DNA of 64,000 nt from Alkanindiges illinoisensis (GCF_004377485.1 NZ_SNTY01000009.1:1-64000); one strand, 5' to 3'; counted from the first letter of the stretch, positions 1 to 9,718 are shown. Notes: generated by a model not told the origin, from the sequence alone. Numbers and translations are program-made.

Positions 1-36
1 CAATTACGCAAAATAATTCGGTACTATTGAACATCA

Positions 37-96
37 GGACTAGAGTTGTGAGTTTGGTGTGGTAACTCAACTGATGGCTCTAGTCCTCTTATTTTT
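37..96 (+). terminator. Large hairpin with U-rich tail
   Basis: GGACTAGAG (37-45) pairs with CTCTAGTCC (78-86). Inside it, GTTG-GAGTT pairs with AACTCAAC around a nine-base loop. A T-rich stretch (TCTTATTTTT) follows, so on the plus strand this looks like an intrinsic terminator for a gene left of the window. The same stem could also stop minus-strand transcription of the membrane-protein gene at 135-917. Confidence 0.5.
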
Positions 97-134
97 CAAG
101 TCAATTGCTTATCCGCGATTCGGGTTAGATTATT

Positions 135-917
135 TTAATTCCCTGTAGCATTGGCAATCTTTTGCATTTTTAATAATGACGATAAACGAAACAAAAGCTG
201 CAAACTTAATGCACTAAAAATCGCGATTAAAACTGGCCACCAAAAACCATAATGCTGCCAGGCAAAAGTAAGAATCAGAAAAAACAGACTGAGCGAACAT
301 AAGCCCTTTACCATGCCCCGATATAACTGAGTGACAGCTGCCGCACCCTGATTACGATGGGTAAATACCGCCAACACTGAACCAATTAATGGAAACACGG
401 CCAGAATGCCACTCCAGCTTCCACCGAGTAGCTGGGCTGATTGTGTTACTGCAAGCGTTAAAACAGCGCCTGATATTAATCGTAGCGGTAAATCTTTTAA
501 ACTGCTTGCACCACTGGATTTAAATGGCACTTTAGGTAACAAAACAGGTGTCAGCACAATTGCCATTAATGCCAAAACCAATGCGAAAAAAGGAGTAAGC
601 GTCAGCTGTGCCAATAAAGCAGCCGTTGTCAGCCAGACCAATAGCGACAATGCGTAAGTTACTGGCCAGGATTTTGATAAACTGAGCCAGCTATAGGCTA
701 ACCCAAACGCCAGCAAGGCAACCACTGAAGCAATGGCAGAAGTCGATGCAACAACACCAAAAGCTTGCCCCTGCTCCATGGCAAGAAAAACAACAATCGG
801 CCCAGCAACCACTGGTAAACCACCCAGCATGCCTGCCAGTTGTGCACCCCATTTTTTTCCGGCAAGGGTTACTAGTGCAATAAATAACGGCACAATGGTG
901 AGTTTTAAAAGCAGCAT
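135..917 (-). CDS. Multi-pass inner-membrane protein, unknown function
   Basis: 260-residue, strongly hydrophobic protein with about seven to eight predicted membrane segments spread over its whole length. A Gly/Pro-rich motif near the N-terminus (LGGLPVVAGPIVVF, about residues 31-44) resembles a transporter or exporter helix break. I do not recognise the family with certainty. The start ATG at 917 is preceded by AAGGAAAATT, a good ribosome binding site. It stands alone: a MITE-like repeat lies just upstream (970-1060), and the next gene on this strand is separate. A transporter or permease role is only an inference from the hydrophobicity. Confidence 0.7.
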   Translation of the reverse strand: MLLLKLTIVPLFIALVTLAGKKWGAQLAGMLGGLPVVAGPIVVFLAMEQGQAFGVVASTSAIASVVALLAFGLAYSWLSLSKSWPVTYALSLLVWLTTAALLAQLTLTPFFALVLALMAIVLTPVLLPKVPFKSSGASSLKDLPLRLISGAVLTLAVTQSAQLLGGSWSGILAVFPLIGSVLAVFTHRNQGAAAVTQLYRGMVKGLCSLSLFFLILTFAWQHYGFWWPVLIAIFSALSLQLLFRLSSLLKMQKIANATGN

Positions 918-969
918 AATTTTCCTTATGGTTTTTAATACGATTTGAAAAAATGGTTATTGGAATAAT

Positions 970-1060
970 AGATCTCTTGCATAAGTCTGGTTTCGACAAG
1001 CTCAACCAACGCTGCCTGAGCCTGTCGAAGGCGAGTTGGTACAACTTATGAAAGAAGTCT
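970..1060. mobile_element. MITE-like palindromic element, about 91 bp
   Basis: The outer ends form imperfect inverted repeats of 17 bases with 14 matches: AGATCTCTTGCATAAGT at 970-986 and the complement of ACTTATGAAAGAAGTCT at 1044-1060. Both ends are flanked by AAT, which looks like a 3-bp target duplication. Inside, TTCGACAAGCTCA (992-1004) faces TGAGCCTGTCGAA (1017-1029) as a 12/13 stem. There is no coding capacity. The structure fits a miniature inverted-repeat element moved by an IS5-type transposase supplied elsewhere, or a REP-type palindrome. Confidence 0.5.
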
Positions 1061-1097
1061 AATGTATTAGCAGAGATTATAGATGACTGCTATTTCT

Positions 1098-1730
1098 TTA
1101 TTTCTTATCGCGCCGATCACCGATTTTTTTGGCAGGACTTCCGGCCATAATGGCATAAGCTTCTACAGGATGCGTGACAGTGCTGTCCATACCGATCACT
1201 GCAAAGTCATCAATTTTGACGCCATCGACTACGCCCACATTGGCCCCTAGCCAGACATCCTCACCAATATAAATCCCGGTTGAAGTTACAGCCTGCTCAT
1301 GAATGGTACTATCCAGCTTCATGCCATGATTAAAGGCGTAAAGATGACAATAAGCCGCCAGCCTCGCATTATTGCTGATGTGAATACCTTTGCGCCCACC
1401 ATCCAGCGTACAATGATGATTTAATGCTACGTTTTTACCCAGCGTGATTGGGCCATGCAGCACACAATCAGCCGCAATAAAACTGCCATCACCAATAATG
1501 ATATTGCGATTGGGTTCGGCAAACAGGTGAGCATCCGGTGAAATAAAACAGTCCTTGCCAATCTGCACACTTTCCATGCTTTGCAGATAATCCTGATAGT
1601 CTTGCTGCCACGCTTGCGCCCATTCCCGGTGCTTGGGTTTTAAGCGCCAATATAGCCACGGCATATAACTCAGGCGTTTTTTGTGCTGCTCGCGGTATTT
1701 TAGTAATGGATCAGAAAATTCTATTGTCAT
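1098..1730 (-). CDS. Left-handed beta-helix acyltransferase (acetyltransferase-like)
   Basis: 210-residue protein of the hexapeptide-repeat (LbH) acyltransferase superfamily, resembling WcaF/maltose O-acetyltransferase-like enzymes. The first 55 residues are basic and aromatic. From about residue 56 isoleucine-patch repeats appear (VQIGKD, IIIGDG, ITLGKN, IYIGED, VKIDDF). FNHG at 133-136 carries the likely catalytic His, and AGSPAKKIG at 196-204 is the typical C-terminal closing motif of xenobiotic/sugar acetyltransferases. The likely reaction is acetyl transfer from acetyl-CoA to a sugar or surface glycan. The acceptor cannot be read from sequence. It lies downstream of glnS on the same strand but is separated from it by a hairpin. 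Confidence 0.8.
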   Translation of the reverse strand: MTIEFSDPLLKYREQHKKRLSYMPWLYWRLKPKHREWAQAWQQDYQDYLQSMESVQIGKDCFISPDAHLFAEPNRNIIIGDGSFIAADCVLHGPITLGKNVALNHHCTLDGGRKGIHISNNARLAAYCHLYAFNHGMKLDSTIHEQAVTSTGIYIGEDVWLGANVGVVDGVKIDDFAVIGMDSTVTHPVEAYAIMAGSPAKKIGDRRDKK

Positions 1731-1748
1731 CGGTTAAAAAACCAGAAG

Positions 1749-1768
1749 CCTCCCTTGAATAAGGGAGG
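1749..1768 (-). terminator. Hairpin between glnS and the acyltransferase gene
   Basis: CCTCCCTT (1749-1756) and AAGGGAGG (1761-1768) form a perfect 8-bp stem with a four-base loop. Read on the minus strand it follows the glnS stop and is followed within about ten bases by a run of T. It is probably a glnS terminator or attenuator. The T run is short, so it may be leaky. Confidence 0.5.
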
Positions 1769-1785
1769 TTGGGAGGGTTGATATG

Positions 1786-3507
1786 TTAACTCGGCTTATA
1801 GCTATCTCTTAAATCAAGAATACGGTTAAATACCGGTTGATTTTGGGTGAAATCTTTTTCATCTGCTACAAAGTAGCCTTCACGCTCAAACTGGAAACGG
1901 TCACCCGCTTTGGCTTGTGCAAGAGACGGCTCAATCACTGCCTGTAACACTTTAACTGATTCAGGATTGAGGTTTTGCATAAAATCATCGCCTGCTTCCG
2001 GATTAGGGTTGCTAAACAGGCGCTCATAAATACGCACTTCAGCAGACACACCCTGCGCACTGTCTACCCAGTGAATCACGCCTTTCACCTTGCGGCCTTC
2101 CGGGTTTTTGCCAAGCGTTTCTGGATCAATGCTGCACTTTAGCTCAACTACTTCGCCGTTTGCATCCTTGATCACTTCGTTGCATTTAATCACATAAGCA
2201 TGACGCAAGCGCACCTCACCATCAGGGATTAAGCGTTTGAAACCTTTAGGTGGTACTTCGGCAAAGTCATTTCTATCAATGTAAATCACAGAGGATAAAG
2301 GAATATCACGTTCGCCCATATCTACATTCGGATGACGTGAATGCTGCAAGGTCATACTATCTGGCAGGTTAGTCAGGGTTACTTTGAGCGGGTTAAGCAC
2401 AGCCATGGCACGCGGTGCGGTATTTTCCAGTGACTGGCGAATACAGAATTCCAGCAAGCCAATATCCACCACACCATCGGCTTTGGAGACACCGGTACGC
2501 TGGCAAAAATCCCTTAAGCCTTCAGCAGTAAAGCCGCGACGGCGCATCCCAGCAATGGTTGGCATACGCGGGTCGTCCCAGCCTTGTACCACGCCATCAT
2601 CCACCAGTTTTTTCAGCTTGCGCTTACTGGTTAAGGTGTAATCCACATTCAGGCGCGAAAATTCAATCTGGCGCGGCTTGGCCTGTGTATTGACTTTGGA
2701 AATGATCCAGTCATAAAACGGACGATGGTCTTCAAATTCCAGCGTACATAGCGAGTGGGTAATGCCTTCAATTGCATCAGACAGCGGATGCGCATAATCA
2801 TACATGGGATAAATGCACCATTTGTCGCCAGTCTGGTGATGGTGTGCCTTCAGCACGCGATACAGTACCGGATCACGCAGGTGGACATTTGGGCTGGCCA
2901 TATCAATCTTGGCACGCAACACCGCAGCACCTTCGTTAAATTCACCCGCACGCATTTGCTCAAATAGCTTGAGGTTTTCCTCAACGGTTTGATCACGGTT
3001 GGGGGAATTGGTGCCTGCTTCAGTAAAACTGCCACGGTTCAGCTTGATTTGCTCCGGGGTTTGCAGATCCACATAGGCATCGCCTTGCTCAATCAGTTGC
3101 ACGGCCCATTGATATAATTGGTCAAAATAGCTGGAGGCATAGCGGATCTCACCATTCCAGTCAAAACCCAGCCAGTGAATGTCATTTTTAATATTGTCGA
3201 CATATTCCTGCTTTTCAGCAGACGGATTGGTGTCATCCAGACGCAGGTTACACAGGCCATTATTTTCAATCGCTACGCCAAAATTCAGGCAAATGGACTT
3301 CACATGACCCAGGTGCAGGTAGCCATTGGGTTCTGGTGGAAAACGTGACACAATCTGGCTGTGTTTGCCACTGGCCAAGTCATCTGCAATAATCTGGCGA
3401 ATGAAATCCAGACCGGCCTGTGCTTGCTGCTGTTGTAGTGCGTTGGAAGAGGTTGGGGTCAAGTCAGGCATCGCAGTGGCAGCATCATTTGGCTTCATAT
3501 GGATCAC
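1786..3507 (-). CDS. glnS: Glutaminyl-tRNA synthetase
   Basis: Class I aminoacyl-tRNA synthetase that charges tRNA-Gln with glutamine and ATP in the cytoplasm. The 573 residues compare with about 554 in E. coli. The extra length is an N-terminal, Gln/Ala-rich lead before the conserved FIRQII core. The HIGH motif reads HLGH (65-68) after FPPEPNGYL. The KMSKS-equivalent loop reads LTSKR (292-296), where E. coli has MSKR. The anticodon-binding beta-barrels follow, with conserved [11 protein letters not shown] and FEREGYF. The longest frame opens with GTG at 3507, and an ATG three codons later is an equally good start. It is divergent from ppiB with only about 27-70 bases between the outermost starts. 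Confidence 0.97.
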   Translation of the reverse strand: MIHMKPNDAATAMPDLTPTSSNALQQQQAQAGLDFIRQIIADDLASGKHSQIVSRFPPEPNGYLHLGHVKSICLNFGVAIENNGLCNLRLDDTNPSAEKQEYVDNIKNDIHWLGFDWNGEIRYASSYFDQLYQWAVQLIEQGDAYVDLQTPEQIKLNRGSFTEAGTNSPNRDQTVEENLKLFEQMRAGEFNEGAAVLRAKIDMASPNVHLRDPVLYRVLKAHHHQTGDKWCIYPMYDYAHPLSDAIEGITHSLCTLEFEDHRPFYDWIISKVNTQAKPRQIEFSRLNVDYTLTSKRKLKKLVDDGVVQGWDDPRMPTIAGMRRRGFTAEGLRDFCQRTGVSKADGVVDIGLLEFCIRQSLENTAPRAMAVLNPLKVTLTNLPDSMTLQHSRHPNVDMGERDIPLSSVIYIDRNDFAEVPPKGFKRLIPDGEVRLRHAYVIKCNEVIKDANGEVVELKCSIDPETLGKNPEGRKVKGVIHWVDSAQGVSAEVRIYERLFSNPNPEAGDDFMQNLNPESVKVLQAVIEPSLAQAKAGDRFQFEREGYFVADEKDFTQNQPVFNRILDLRDSYKPS

Positions 3508-3576
3508 ACGCAGGAAAAGGTTTAGGTACGAAAATTGAAAAATATACTCGCAAAACTCGAAAATTTCGTCAAAACT

Positions 3577-4218
3577 ATGTCACTCAATTTAGGAACGCTT
3601 TCGTTTAGACCGCAATTTCTTGCTTTACTGGCCTTGCAGTTTACCGTTTGCGTCTCTATCACTCAACCAATTCAAACGGCTTTTGCCGCACAACCTGGAG
3701 ATACAGCAATGAGTCACCCTCAAGTTGAGTTAAATACCAACAAAGGTCGCATTGTATTGGAATTAAATCCTGAAAAAGCCCCAAAAACTGTGGCGAATTT
3801 TCTGTCCTATGTAAAAAGTGGACATTATGATGGCGTTATTTTCCACCGTGTCATTGATAACTTCATGATTCAGGGCGGTGGCATGGACGCTAATTTCAAG
3901 GAAAAACCAACTCGTGATTCCATTGAAAACGAAGCAGACAACGGTCTAACCAATGAAGAAGGCACTGTGGCCATGGCGCGTACCAATGCACCGCACTCTG
4001 CCAGCGCCCAGTTTTTTATCAACGTAAAAAATAATACGTTCCTGAACCATACTGGCAAAACACCACAGGGCTGGGGTTATGCGGTATTTGGTAAAGTGGT
4101 TGAAGGCATGGATGTTGTAAATACCATTAAAAAAGTAAAAACCGGCAATCGCGGCTATCACTCTGATGTACCCGTTGAAAACATTGTGATTGAATCTGCT
4201 AAAGTCATTAGCGAATAA
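3577..4218 (+). CDS. ppiB: Cyclophilin-type peptidyl-prolyl isomerase
   Basis: Cis-trans proline isomerase of the cyclophilin family. The core, from about 3709 on, is very close to E. coli Ppi[32 protein letters not shown] and [17 protein letters not shown] are all in place, including the catalytic Arg and the drug-pocket Phe/Trp. Three starts are possible. TTG at 3535 and ATG at 3577 add a hydrophobic signal-like segment ending TAFA-A. ATG at 3709 follows GGAG at eight bases and gives a 169-residue cytoplasmic PpiB. The next gene, lpxH, starts 39 bases downstream, the same ppiB-lpxH order as in E. coli. Whether the export form, the cytosolic form or both are made is open. Confidence 0.93.
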   Translation: MSLNLGTLSFRPQFLALLALQFTVCVSITQPIQTAFAAQPGDTAMSHPQVELNTNKGRIVLELNPEKAPKTVANFLSYVKSGHYDGVIFHRVIDNFMIQGGGMDANFKEKPTRDSIENEADNGLTNEEGTVAMARTNAPHSASAQFFINVKNNTFLNHTGKTPQGWGYAVFGKVVEGMDVVNTIKKVKTGNRGYHSDVPVENIVIESAKVISE

Positions 4219-4257
4219 ATGGCCTGCTAACCATGCTTTCTTGTCTAGAGCAATTCT

Positions 4258-5007
4258 GTGCGACAGCTGTTTATTGCTGATTTACATTTGTCTCCTAAAC
4301 ACCCTCGCCTTGTGCGGGGGTTTTTAGATTTACTGGCTCATTATCAGAGCCATGTTAACCAGCTTTATATTCTGGGCGACTGGTTTGAAGCCTGGCTGGG
4401 TGATGATGATCATTCACAGTGGCTGGATGACATTGTTCATGCTTTACAAGTGTTTAGTAACGATGGCACCGAGATTTTTTTTATGCATGGCAACCGTGAT
4501 TTTGCGCTGGGCCAGCAGTTTATGAGCCGCTTTGGTGGCCAATTAATTACCAAAGAACGTATTACTATTGAGAATGCAGGCCAGCGCATTGTTCTGGAGC
4601 ATGGCGATGCGCTATGTACCGATGATATTTCCTATCAGCGCTTTAAAAAAATTATCCGTAATCCTTTAATCATCAATAGCTTGCTTTATTTGCCATTGTC
4701 ATTACGTCGTAAGGTTGCCCAACAAGCCCGGCAAAAAAGCAAAGCTAGCCATCAGCGCAAGTCTGCCTATATTATGGACGTGAATGAACAGGCCGTTGCC
4801 CGTGCGCTTGTCAGCAATGATATTTTGCTGCATGGACATACACATCGTCCTGCTATCCATGAATACAGCAATGGCAAAAAACGTGTGGTGCTGGGTGACT
4901 GGCGCGAATCAGAAGCTACAGATTCGACCACAGGTTCAACCAATGGCAGTGCCATGATTGCCCTGCTTAATGAACAAGGCTTACAACTCATTGAATGGAA
5001 GTTTTAG
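4258..5007 (+). CDS. lpxH: UDP-2,3-diacylglucosamine diphosphatase
   Basis: Mn-dependent metallophosphoesterase that cleaves UDP-2,3-diacylglucosamine to lipid X and UMP, the fourth step of lipid A synthesis at the inner-membrane face. All five family motifs are visible: ADLHLS near residue 7, GDWFEAW about 40, HGNRDF about 77, EHGDAL about 113 and HGHTHRP about 193. Length (249) is close to E. coli (240). The start is GTG at 4258, since the DLH motif leaves no room for a later start. It lies directly behind ppiB and is closed by a strong bidirectional terminator. Confidence 0.95.
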   Translation: MRQLFIADLHLSPKHPRLVRGFLDLLAHYQSHVNQLYILGDWFEAWLGDDDHSQWLDDIVHALQVFSNDGTEIFFMHGNRDFALGQQFMSRFGGQLITKERITIENAGQRIVLEHGDALCTDDISYQRFKKIIRNPLIINSLLYLPLSLRRKVAQQARQKSKASHQRKSAYIMDVNEQAVARALVSNDILLHGHTHRPAIHEYSNGKKRVVLGDWRESEATDSTTGSTNGSAMIALLNEQGLQLIEWKF

Positions 5008-5045
5008 ACCAGTTTCTAACTAACAATTAATTAATAAACCGCTTC

Positions 5046-5078
5046 AAAAAAAACCAGCCTGAATTAGACTGGTTTTTT
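5046..5078. terminator. Bidirectional terminator between lpxH and katE
   Basis: AACCAG (5052-5057) and CTGGTT (5069-5074) form the stem, extended by A on the left and T on the right, giving U runs in both directions. It ends the ppiB-lpxH transcript and, on the minus strand, the katE transcript. Confidence 0.8.
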
Positions 5079-5090
5079 GTTAGCTTAAAA

Positions 5091-7232
5091 TCAGGCTGGA
5101 ACCATTTTAGCCAGTGGTTCACGTGCCCAAACGCGGTGCTTTAACAGACCCTGCTTTAACTGATCCTGCACATCAGCAAAACTGTTTCCGCTGAGGGTGC
5201 CTTCATCCGGGGTCAGACGCAGCTGCTCCAGTAATTGAGCATGTTCACCCAGCAGTACCAGTGGCTTTAAGTGCTTATAAGTTTCCAGCAAATAATGCAG
5301 ACCTTCACCGTTTTGCTGCATATCGGCAATATCATCACCATCGACTACCACCACAGCATCAAACATAATGGATGGCATGCTATCCATGGCTGCATCAACT
5401 TTGAGCATTTCACCCTTACTGGTTTTAACAGGCGCCGGACTTGGGCCAACCAGCTTCACTACGGCCATTTCCTTTAACGCCCAGTTCAGAATGTCCTCAA
5501 CCGTATCGGCATTGACGCCATTGCTTACCAGTACCGAGATTTTTCGTGCCTTAATGTCTTTTGGCAAAAAGCTCATCTGGCTTAATGATGGTGCTGGTTG
5601 CAGATTTACTTCAGGCACCTCAACCGTGCCTTTAGTAGGCGGCTCAACACCAATATTCAAGGCTACCTTTTGAGCCAGCTCCAGATCAATATTGGCTAAA
5701 ATTTCATTTACGGTACGCTCACGAATCCATGGTCTTTGCACTTTGCCCAGTTCAAAGCTATAGGCATTTATTACATGTTGTTGCTCAGGCTTGCTCAGGC
5801 TATGAAAGAACAAACGTGCCTGAGAAAAATGATCGCTAAAGGATGGACTGCGCTGACGGATTTTATGGCCATCTATACGTTCCTGATAACTCTCAAAACC
5901 GCCCTGTGCTGCTGCTGGCGGCGTTTCCTGTGGCCAGTTACCATCTATTGAATTGGGATGATAAGAGGCTTGACCCTTATTGATGGTATTGCGGTGAATG
6001 CCATCACGCTGATGATTATGAAATGGACAAACCGGGCGGTTAATTGGTATTTCATGGAAATTTGGCCCACCCAAACGGCTGAGCTGGGTATCTGTATAGG
6101 AAAACAAACGACCCTGTAATAATGGGTCATTACTAAAATCTATACCAGGTACAATATGCGCGGGGCAAAATGCTACTTGCTCAGTTTCAGCAAAAAAGTT
6201 ATCTGGATTGCGGTTTAAGATCATTTTACCCAGTGGCGTAATAGGTACTAACTCCTCAGGAATAATTTTTGTGGCATCTAGAATATCAAAGTCAAACTTG
6301 TGCTCATCTTCTTCTTCAATAACTTGCACACCCAATTCCCATTCTGGATAATGCCCGCTTTCAATGGTATCCCACAAATCACGGCGATGAAAATCAGGAT
6401 CCTTACCGGCAATTTTCTGCGCTTCATCCCAGACTAAAGACACAACACCTTGCAGCGGTTTCCAGTGAAACTTAACAAACCGTCCTTTCCCTTTACTGTT
6501 AATAAATCGGAAAGTATGCACGCCAAAGCCCTGCATGCTATGTAAATTGCGTGGTATCGCACGATCAGACATTTGCCACATGACCATATGTGCTGACTCT
6601 GGGGTTAAGGAAATAAAATCCCAGAACGTATCATGTGCAGATTGTCCGGTTGGAATTTCATTGTGTGGTTCCGGCTTTACCGCATGGACCAGGTCTGGAA
6701 ACTTAATGGCATCCTGAATGAAAAATACCGGAATGTTATTACCAACCAGATCATAATTGCCTTCATCAGTATAGAACTTAACCGAGAATCCTCGCACATC
6801 ACGTACTGTATCTGCTGAACCACGTGGTCCCTGTACTGTCGAAAACCTTACAAATACTGGTGTTTGTTTAGTGGGATCTTGCAGAAATTCTGCTTTAGTA
6901 AGTTCAGAATGATTTTTATAGCTTTGGAAATAGCCATGCGCTGCTGAACCACGGGCATGTACAATCCGCTCTGGAATACGTTCATGATCAAAATGGGTAA
7001 TTTTTTCCCGTAAGATAAAATCTTCCAGCAAAGTAGAACCGCGCACCCCTGCTTTTAAACTATTTAGGTCATCAGCAACCTTAACCCCTTGATTGGTGCG
7101 TAATGCCTGGCCAGTCGCGTCTGATTTGAATTCATCAAGCTGCTGGATTTTTTCACTTGAATTTTGTCGATCTAATGTATCTGTGCCAGCAACTTTGCTT
7201 TTAGCCGTGCTTTTATCTGTATTACTTTTCAT
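5091..7232 (-). CDS. katE: Large-subunit monofunctional catalase (HPII type)
   Basis: Haem catalase that converts hydrogen peroxide to water and oxygen. At 713 residues it is a clade 2 large-subunit enzyme (E. coli KatE 753). Catalytic His is in [10 protein letters not shown] (H92), the distal Asn in [10 protein letters not shown] (N165), and the axial Tyr in [10 protein letters not shown] near residue 379. The C-terminal 150 residues form the flavodoxin/class I amidotransferase-like domain typical of this clade. The start ATG follows GGAGCAGGAT. The first 40 residues are charged and not conserved. It is monocistronic between two terminators. Stress-sigma control is usual in the family but no operator could be read here. 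Confidence 0.97.
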   Translation of the reverse strand: MKSNTDKSTAKSKVAGTDTLDRQNSSEKIQQLDEFKSDATGQALRTNQGVKVADDLNSLKAGVRGSTLLEDFILREKITHFDHERIPERIVHARGSAAHGYFQSYKNHSELTKAEFLQDPTKQTPVFVRFSTVQGPRGSADTVRDVRGFSVKFYTDEGNYDLVGNNIPVFFIQDAIKFPDLVHAVKPEPHNEIPTGQSAHDTFWDFISLTPESAHMVMWQMSDRAIPRNLHSMQGFGVHTFRFINSKGKGRFVKFHWKPLQGVVSLVWDEAQKIAGKDPDFHRRDLWDTIESGHYPEWELGVQVIEEEDEHKFDFDILDATKIIPEELVPITPLGKMILNRNPDNFFAETEQVAFCPAHIVPGIDFSNDPLLQGRLFSYTDTQLSRLGGPNFHEIPINRPVCPFHNHQRDGIHRNTINKGQASYHPNSIDGNWPQETPPAAAQGGFESYQERIDGHKIRQRSPSFSDHFSQARLFFHSLSKPEQQHVINAYSFELGKVQRPWIRERTVNEILANIDLELAQKVALNIGVEPPTKGTVEVPEVNLQPAPSLSQMSFLPKDIKARKISVLVSNGVNADTVEDILNWALKEMAVVKLVGPSPAPVKTSKGEMLKVDAAMDSMPSIMFDAVVVVDGDDIADMQQNGEGLHYLLETYKHLKPLVLLGEHAQLLEQLRLTPDEGTLSGNSFADVQDQLKQGLLKHRVWAREPLAKMVPA

Positions 7233-7556
7233 ATCCTGCTCCAGTGCGATGGGTTTTTTGTCTAATAGATGTGATTAGACGTTTATGACCGGTCTGTATT
7301 GTCAGCGCTATGAATAAGGTAAATTGAAAGGTCAATCAATATGCAGGTACAGCTTAATAACACATGACAACAGGAAGCACGGCTATAACTACAATGCTGA
7401 TATACAAGATACGTTTAGCTACATTGTTAAGCGTTAACCTTAAAAAGATTCTTTAGTTATTTTAATAAATGAGAATGATAAGTTTGATGGCTGAAAACCA
7501 TAAAAAAACCCGCAGACAGATAGGCTACGGGTTTTTTACTAAAATTTGATAAGCTG
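7233..7556. other. katE upstream region and fba terminator
   Basis: The 324-base spacer holds the katE promoter region on the minus strand and the fba terminator at 7503-7537. It is AT-rich with no ORF of note. I found no convincing OxyR, Fur or other operator by eye. Confidence 0.5.
7503..7537 (-). terminator. fba terminator
   Basis: AAAAAACCCG (7503-7512) pairs with CGGGTTTTTT (7528-7537). The inner bases nearly extend the stem (CCGCAG against CTACGG). U tracts are present in both directions. It sits 20 bases after the fba stop. Confidence 0.85.
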
Positions 7557-8597
7557 TTATTTGCTGTAGCGACTTACCATTTTTTCCAGAGAAATCGGGT
7601 TGATCTTGCTGGCATTTCCAGCTGTACCGAATGCTTCATAACGGGCTACACAGATTTCCTGCATGGCAGTAATGGTCTTGGCAAAGTATTTACGTGGATC
7701 AAACTCAGCCGGGTTTACTGCCAGTTCGCGACGGATAGCACCTGTAGAGGCCAGACGCAAATCAGTATCAATATTGATTTTGCGTACACCATGTTTAATA
7801 GCTTCTACCAACTGTTCTACTGGAACGCCGTAGGTTTCCTTGATGTCGCCGCCATACTGATTAATCACAGCCAACCAATCCTGTGGTACAGAGCTGGAGC
7901 CATGCATTACCAGATGGGTATTGGGAATGCGGGCATGAATTTCCTTAATGCGCTCAATCGCCAGAATGTCATCAGTTGGTGGACGGGTAAACTTGTAAGC
8001 CCCGTGACTGGTTCCCACCGCAATTGCCAAGGCATCCACGCCAGTATCTGCCACAAACTGGGCTGCTTCTTCCGGATCGGTCAATAACTGCGAATGATCC
8101 AGCACACCTTCGGCGCCTACACCATCTTCTTCACCAGCCATGCCTGTTTCCAGACTGCCCAGACAGCCAATTTCCCCTTCCACAGAAACACCACAGGCAT
8201 GCGCCATTTCAACCACACGGCGGGTTACGCTCACGTTGTAATCATAATTGGTTGGCGTTTTGCCATCTTCACCCAGTGAACCATCCATCATGACCGAGCT
8301 AAAGCCCAACTGAATGGAACGCTGGCAAATCGCAGGACTGGTGCCATGATCCTGATGCATTACCACCGGAATATGTGGCCACTCTTCGATAGCAGCCAGA
8401 ATCAAATGACGTAAGAAAGGTGCACCGGCATACTTGCGAGCACCGGCGCTGGCCTGCACAATCACCGGAGAGTTGGTCTGGTCTGCGGCCATCATAATGG
8501 CACGCATTTGTTCCAGGTTATTTACATTAAAAGCAGGAACCCCATAATTATATTCAGCTGCATGGTCAAGCAACTGGCGCAAGGAAATCAGTGCCAT
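7557..8597 (-). CDS. fba: Class II fructose-bisphosphate aldolase
   Basis: Zinc-dependent aldolase interconverting fructose 1,6-bisphosphate with DHAP and glyceraldehyde 3-phosphate (glycolysis/gluconeogenesis). At 346 residues it matches the Calvin-cycle (type B) subtype. HQDHG (81-85) carries the catalytic Asp83 and a zinc-binding His84. [22 protein letters not shown] and the INIDTDLR phosphate-binding motif follow. A strong TGGAGG ribosome site precedes the ATG. It lies downstream of pgk on the same strand, as in many proteobacteria, but here two lipoprotein genes and several terminators intervene, so it is probably transcribed alone. Confidence 0.97.
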   Translation of the reverse strand: MALISLRQLLDHAAEYNYGVPAFNVNNLEQMRAIMMAADQTNSPVIVQASAGARKYAGAPFLRHLILAAIEEWPHIPVVMHQDHGTSPAICQRSIQLGFSSVMMDGSLGEDGKTPTNYDYNVSVTRRVVEMAHACGVSVEGEIGCLGSLETGMAGEEDGVGAEGVLDHSQLLTDPEEAAQFVADTGVDALAIAVGTSHGAYKFTRPPTDDILAIERIKEIHARIPNTHLVMHGSSSVPQDWLAVINQYGGDIKETYGVPVEQLVEAIKHGVRKINIDTDLRLASTGAIRRELAVNPAEFDPRKYFAKTITAMQEICVARYEAFGTAGNASKINPISLEKMVSRYSK

Positions 8598-8713
8598 ATT
8601 ATCCTCCAGAAAATTAGGCCAATTCTAACGTGTGTCAAGCAATATGTCAGTGATATTAGGAATTTTTATTCTTGTGGCCGAAGGGCTTTAAATAAATAAA
8701 AGGTGCTAAAACA

Positions 8714-8742
8714 ACAAATCCCGTATCATGTACGGGATTTGC
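8714..8742 (-). terminator. Perfect 11-bp hairpin after lipoprotein A
   Basis: CAAATCCCGTA (8715-8725) and TACGGGATTTG (8731-8741) pair perfectly around a five-base loop. On the minus strand TTGTTTTAG follows, an interrupted U tract. It ends the gene at 8755-9165. Confidence 0.8.
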
Positions 8743-8754
8743 GTTTACTAGTAC

Positions 8755-9165
8755 TTAGCGTGCACTGTTATCAGCAGCTGCACTATTGGTAGCAGCAGCA
8801 GCGGCTTCATTAGCAGCTTTTGCTGCAGAGTTGGCAGCATCAGCAGCAGACTGTGCGGCGTCGGCCGCTGAGTTACTACCAGTACCTGCAGTTGCAGTGG
8901 TGCCAGTAGCTGTACCGGTGGTATCAGTTGCTGTAGTGCCTGTAGTACCAGTTGCAGTGGTGTCACCCATACCAGTTGCAGTGGTATCAGTGGTTGTCAT
9001 GTCAGTCATGGTATTGTCGGCTGTAGTTGCCATGTTATTCATGTTGGCACTGGTATCAGCAGCCGCAGAATCAGCAGTCGCTGCTGCATTATCTTCAGTA
9101 CGTTTGCTACACGCGCCCAAGGCCAGTGGAATTGCCAGTGCTGCAACTAATAAAACCTGTTTCAT
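8755..9165 (-). CDS. Ala/Thr-rich lipoprotein (A)
   Basis: 136-residue small lipoprotein. The signal peptide ends in the lipobox ALGAC, with Cys19 as the lipidation site; the following Ser suggests outer-membrane sorting. The mature part is low-complexity: an Asp/Ala/Met segment, a Thr-Gly-Thr-Ala repeat region (about residues 55-95) and an Ala-rich tail that could form a helix like Lpp-type proteins. GAGGTG lies before the ATG. Its signal peptide and leader are nearly identical to those of the gene at 9719-10096, and the two are clearly paralogues. Function is unknown. Structural envelope or stress lipoprotein is a guess. Confidence 0.75.
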   Translation of the reverse strand: MKQVLLVAALAIPLALGACSKRTEDNAAATADSAAADTSANMNNMATTADNTMTDMTTTDTTATGMGDTTATGTTGTTATDTTGTATGTTATAGTGSNSAADAAQSAADAANSAAKAANEAAAAATNSAAADNSAR

Positions 9166-9190
9166 AAATCACCTCATAAAAATTCAAATT

Positions 9191-9380
9191 ATTTATCGAT
9201 ATAACTCTGGGTTGACTCAACAGCTTTTCTGAATGGATAACCTGTTGAACTTTCACCAGCTTGATTGCAACTTCATATTTATCAATCGCAGACAGGTTAG
9301 CATTGGTGTAATTGATCGGAAACCCTGCACTGTCTATAATTTCTTATGCAAATGTTGAAGTTCGGTTAATCACTTTGCCG
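9191..9380 (-). pseudogene. Decayed copy of the pgk 3' end
   Basis: This spacer aligns with the 3' end of the intact pgk (about 10118-10340) in the same orientation. ACTTCATATTTATCAATCGC (9270-9289) is exact in both copies. Flanking blocks such as ACCTGTTGA (9240-9248), CACTGTC (9328-9334) and the region around the old stop codon (9193-9222) also match. About 30 bases are deleted near 9225-9240, and stops and indels prevent translation. It lies directly upstream of lipoprotein A, just as intact pgk lies upstream of lipoprotein B. It is therefore a relic of a duplicated pgk-lipoprotein junction. Confidence 0.8.
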
Positions 9381-9676
9381 CTTAAAAATGAAAGGCAGAT
9401 GACAGTATTTTGTTGATTTATGGTTATATCTGTTGGTTTACATGATTTTGTAGCTTTTTATAAAAGATTTTCATATATCAATAAAGTTTTTAGCTTATAA
9501 AACAGATTAATAATTCTATGACCGATATTTACAAACCGATAACGATTATTAGCGATGATAATGAACATTTATTCGGTAGGGAATCAACACTATAAAATGA
9601 TTAGCAGGTGATAGTTCAACTGTTTTTTTAATAGTGAAAACAAAATCCAAGGGTAAACGGGATTTTTATAAAAATT
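9381..9676. other. AT-rich spacer upstream of lipoprotein A
   Basis: About 300 bases without an ORF between the pgk relic and the lipoprotein B terminator. It is probably the promoter region for lipoprotein A. A stretch around 9540-9570 (AACGATTATTAGCGATGATA) weakly recalls a Fur box but does not match well. Nothing else recognisable. Confidence 0.4.
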
Positions 9677-9702
9677 AAACCCTGCACCACTGACAGGGTT
9701 TA
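9671..9702 (-). terminator. Terminator after lipoprotein B
   Basis: AAACCCTG (9677-9684) and CAGGGTTT (9694-9701) form the stem. On the minus strand TAATTTTTATA follows. It sits 17 bases after the stop of the gene at 9719-10096. Confidence 0.8.
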
Positions 9703-9718
9703 ACTCAAAAGCGATCAA

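Noticed and set aside
691-1044. 117-codon minus-strand open frame running through the MITE-like repeat
   Set aside because: It overlaps the membrane-protein gene in another frame and begins inside the repeat, without a ribosome site or recognisable domain.
8786-9232. Long plus-strand frames opposite the two lipoprotein genes
   Set aside because: GCN-rich codons read in reverse give Ala/Val/Ser-rich open frames. The minus-strand genes have signal peptides, lipoboxes and ribosome sites.
9540-9570. Fur-box-like word upstream of lipoprotein A
   Set aside because: It matches the 19-base Fur consensus too poorly to call by eye, and no iron gene is adjacent.
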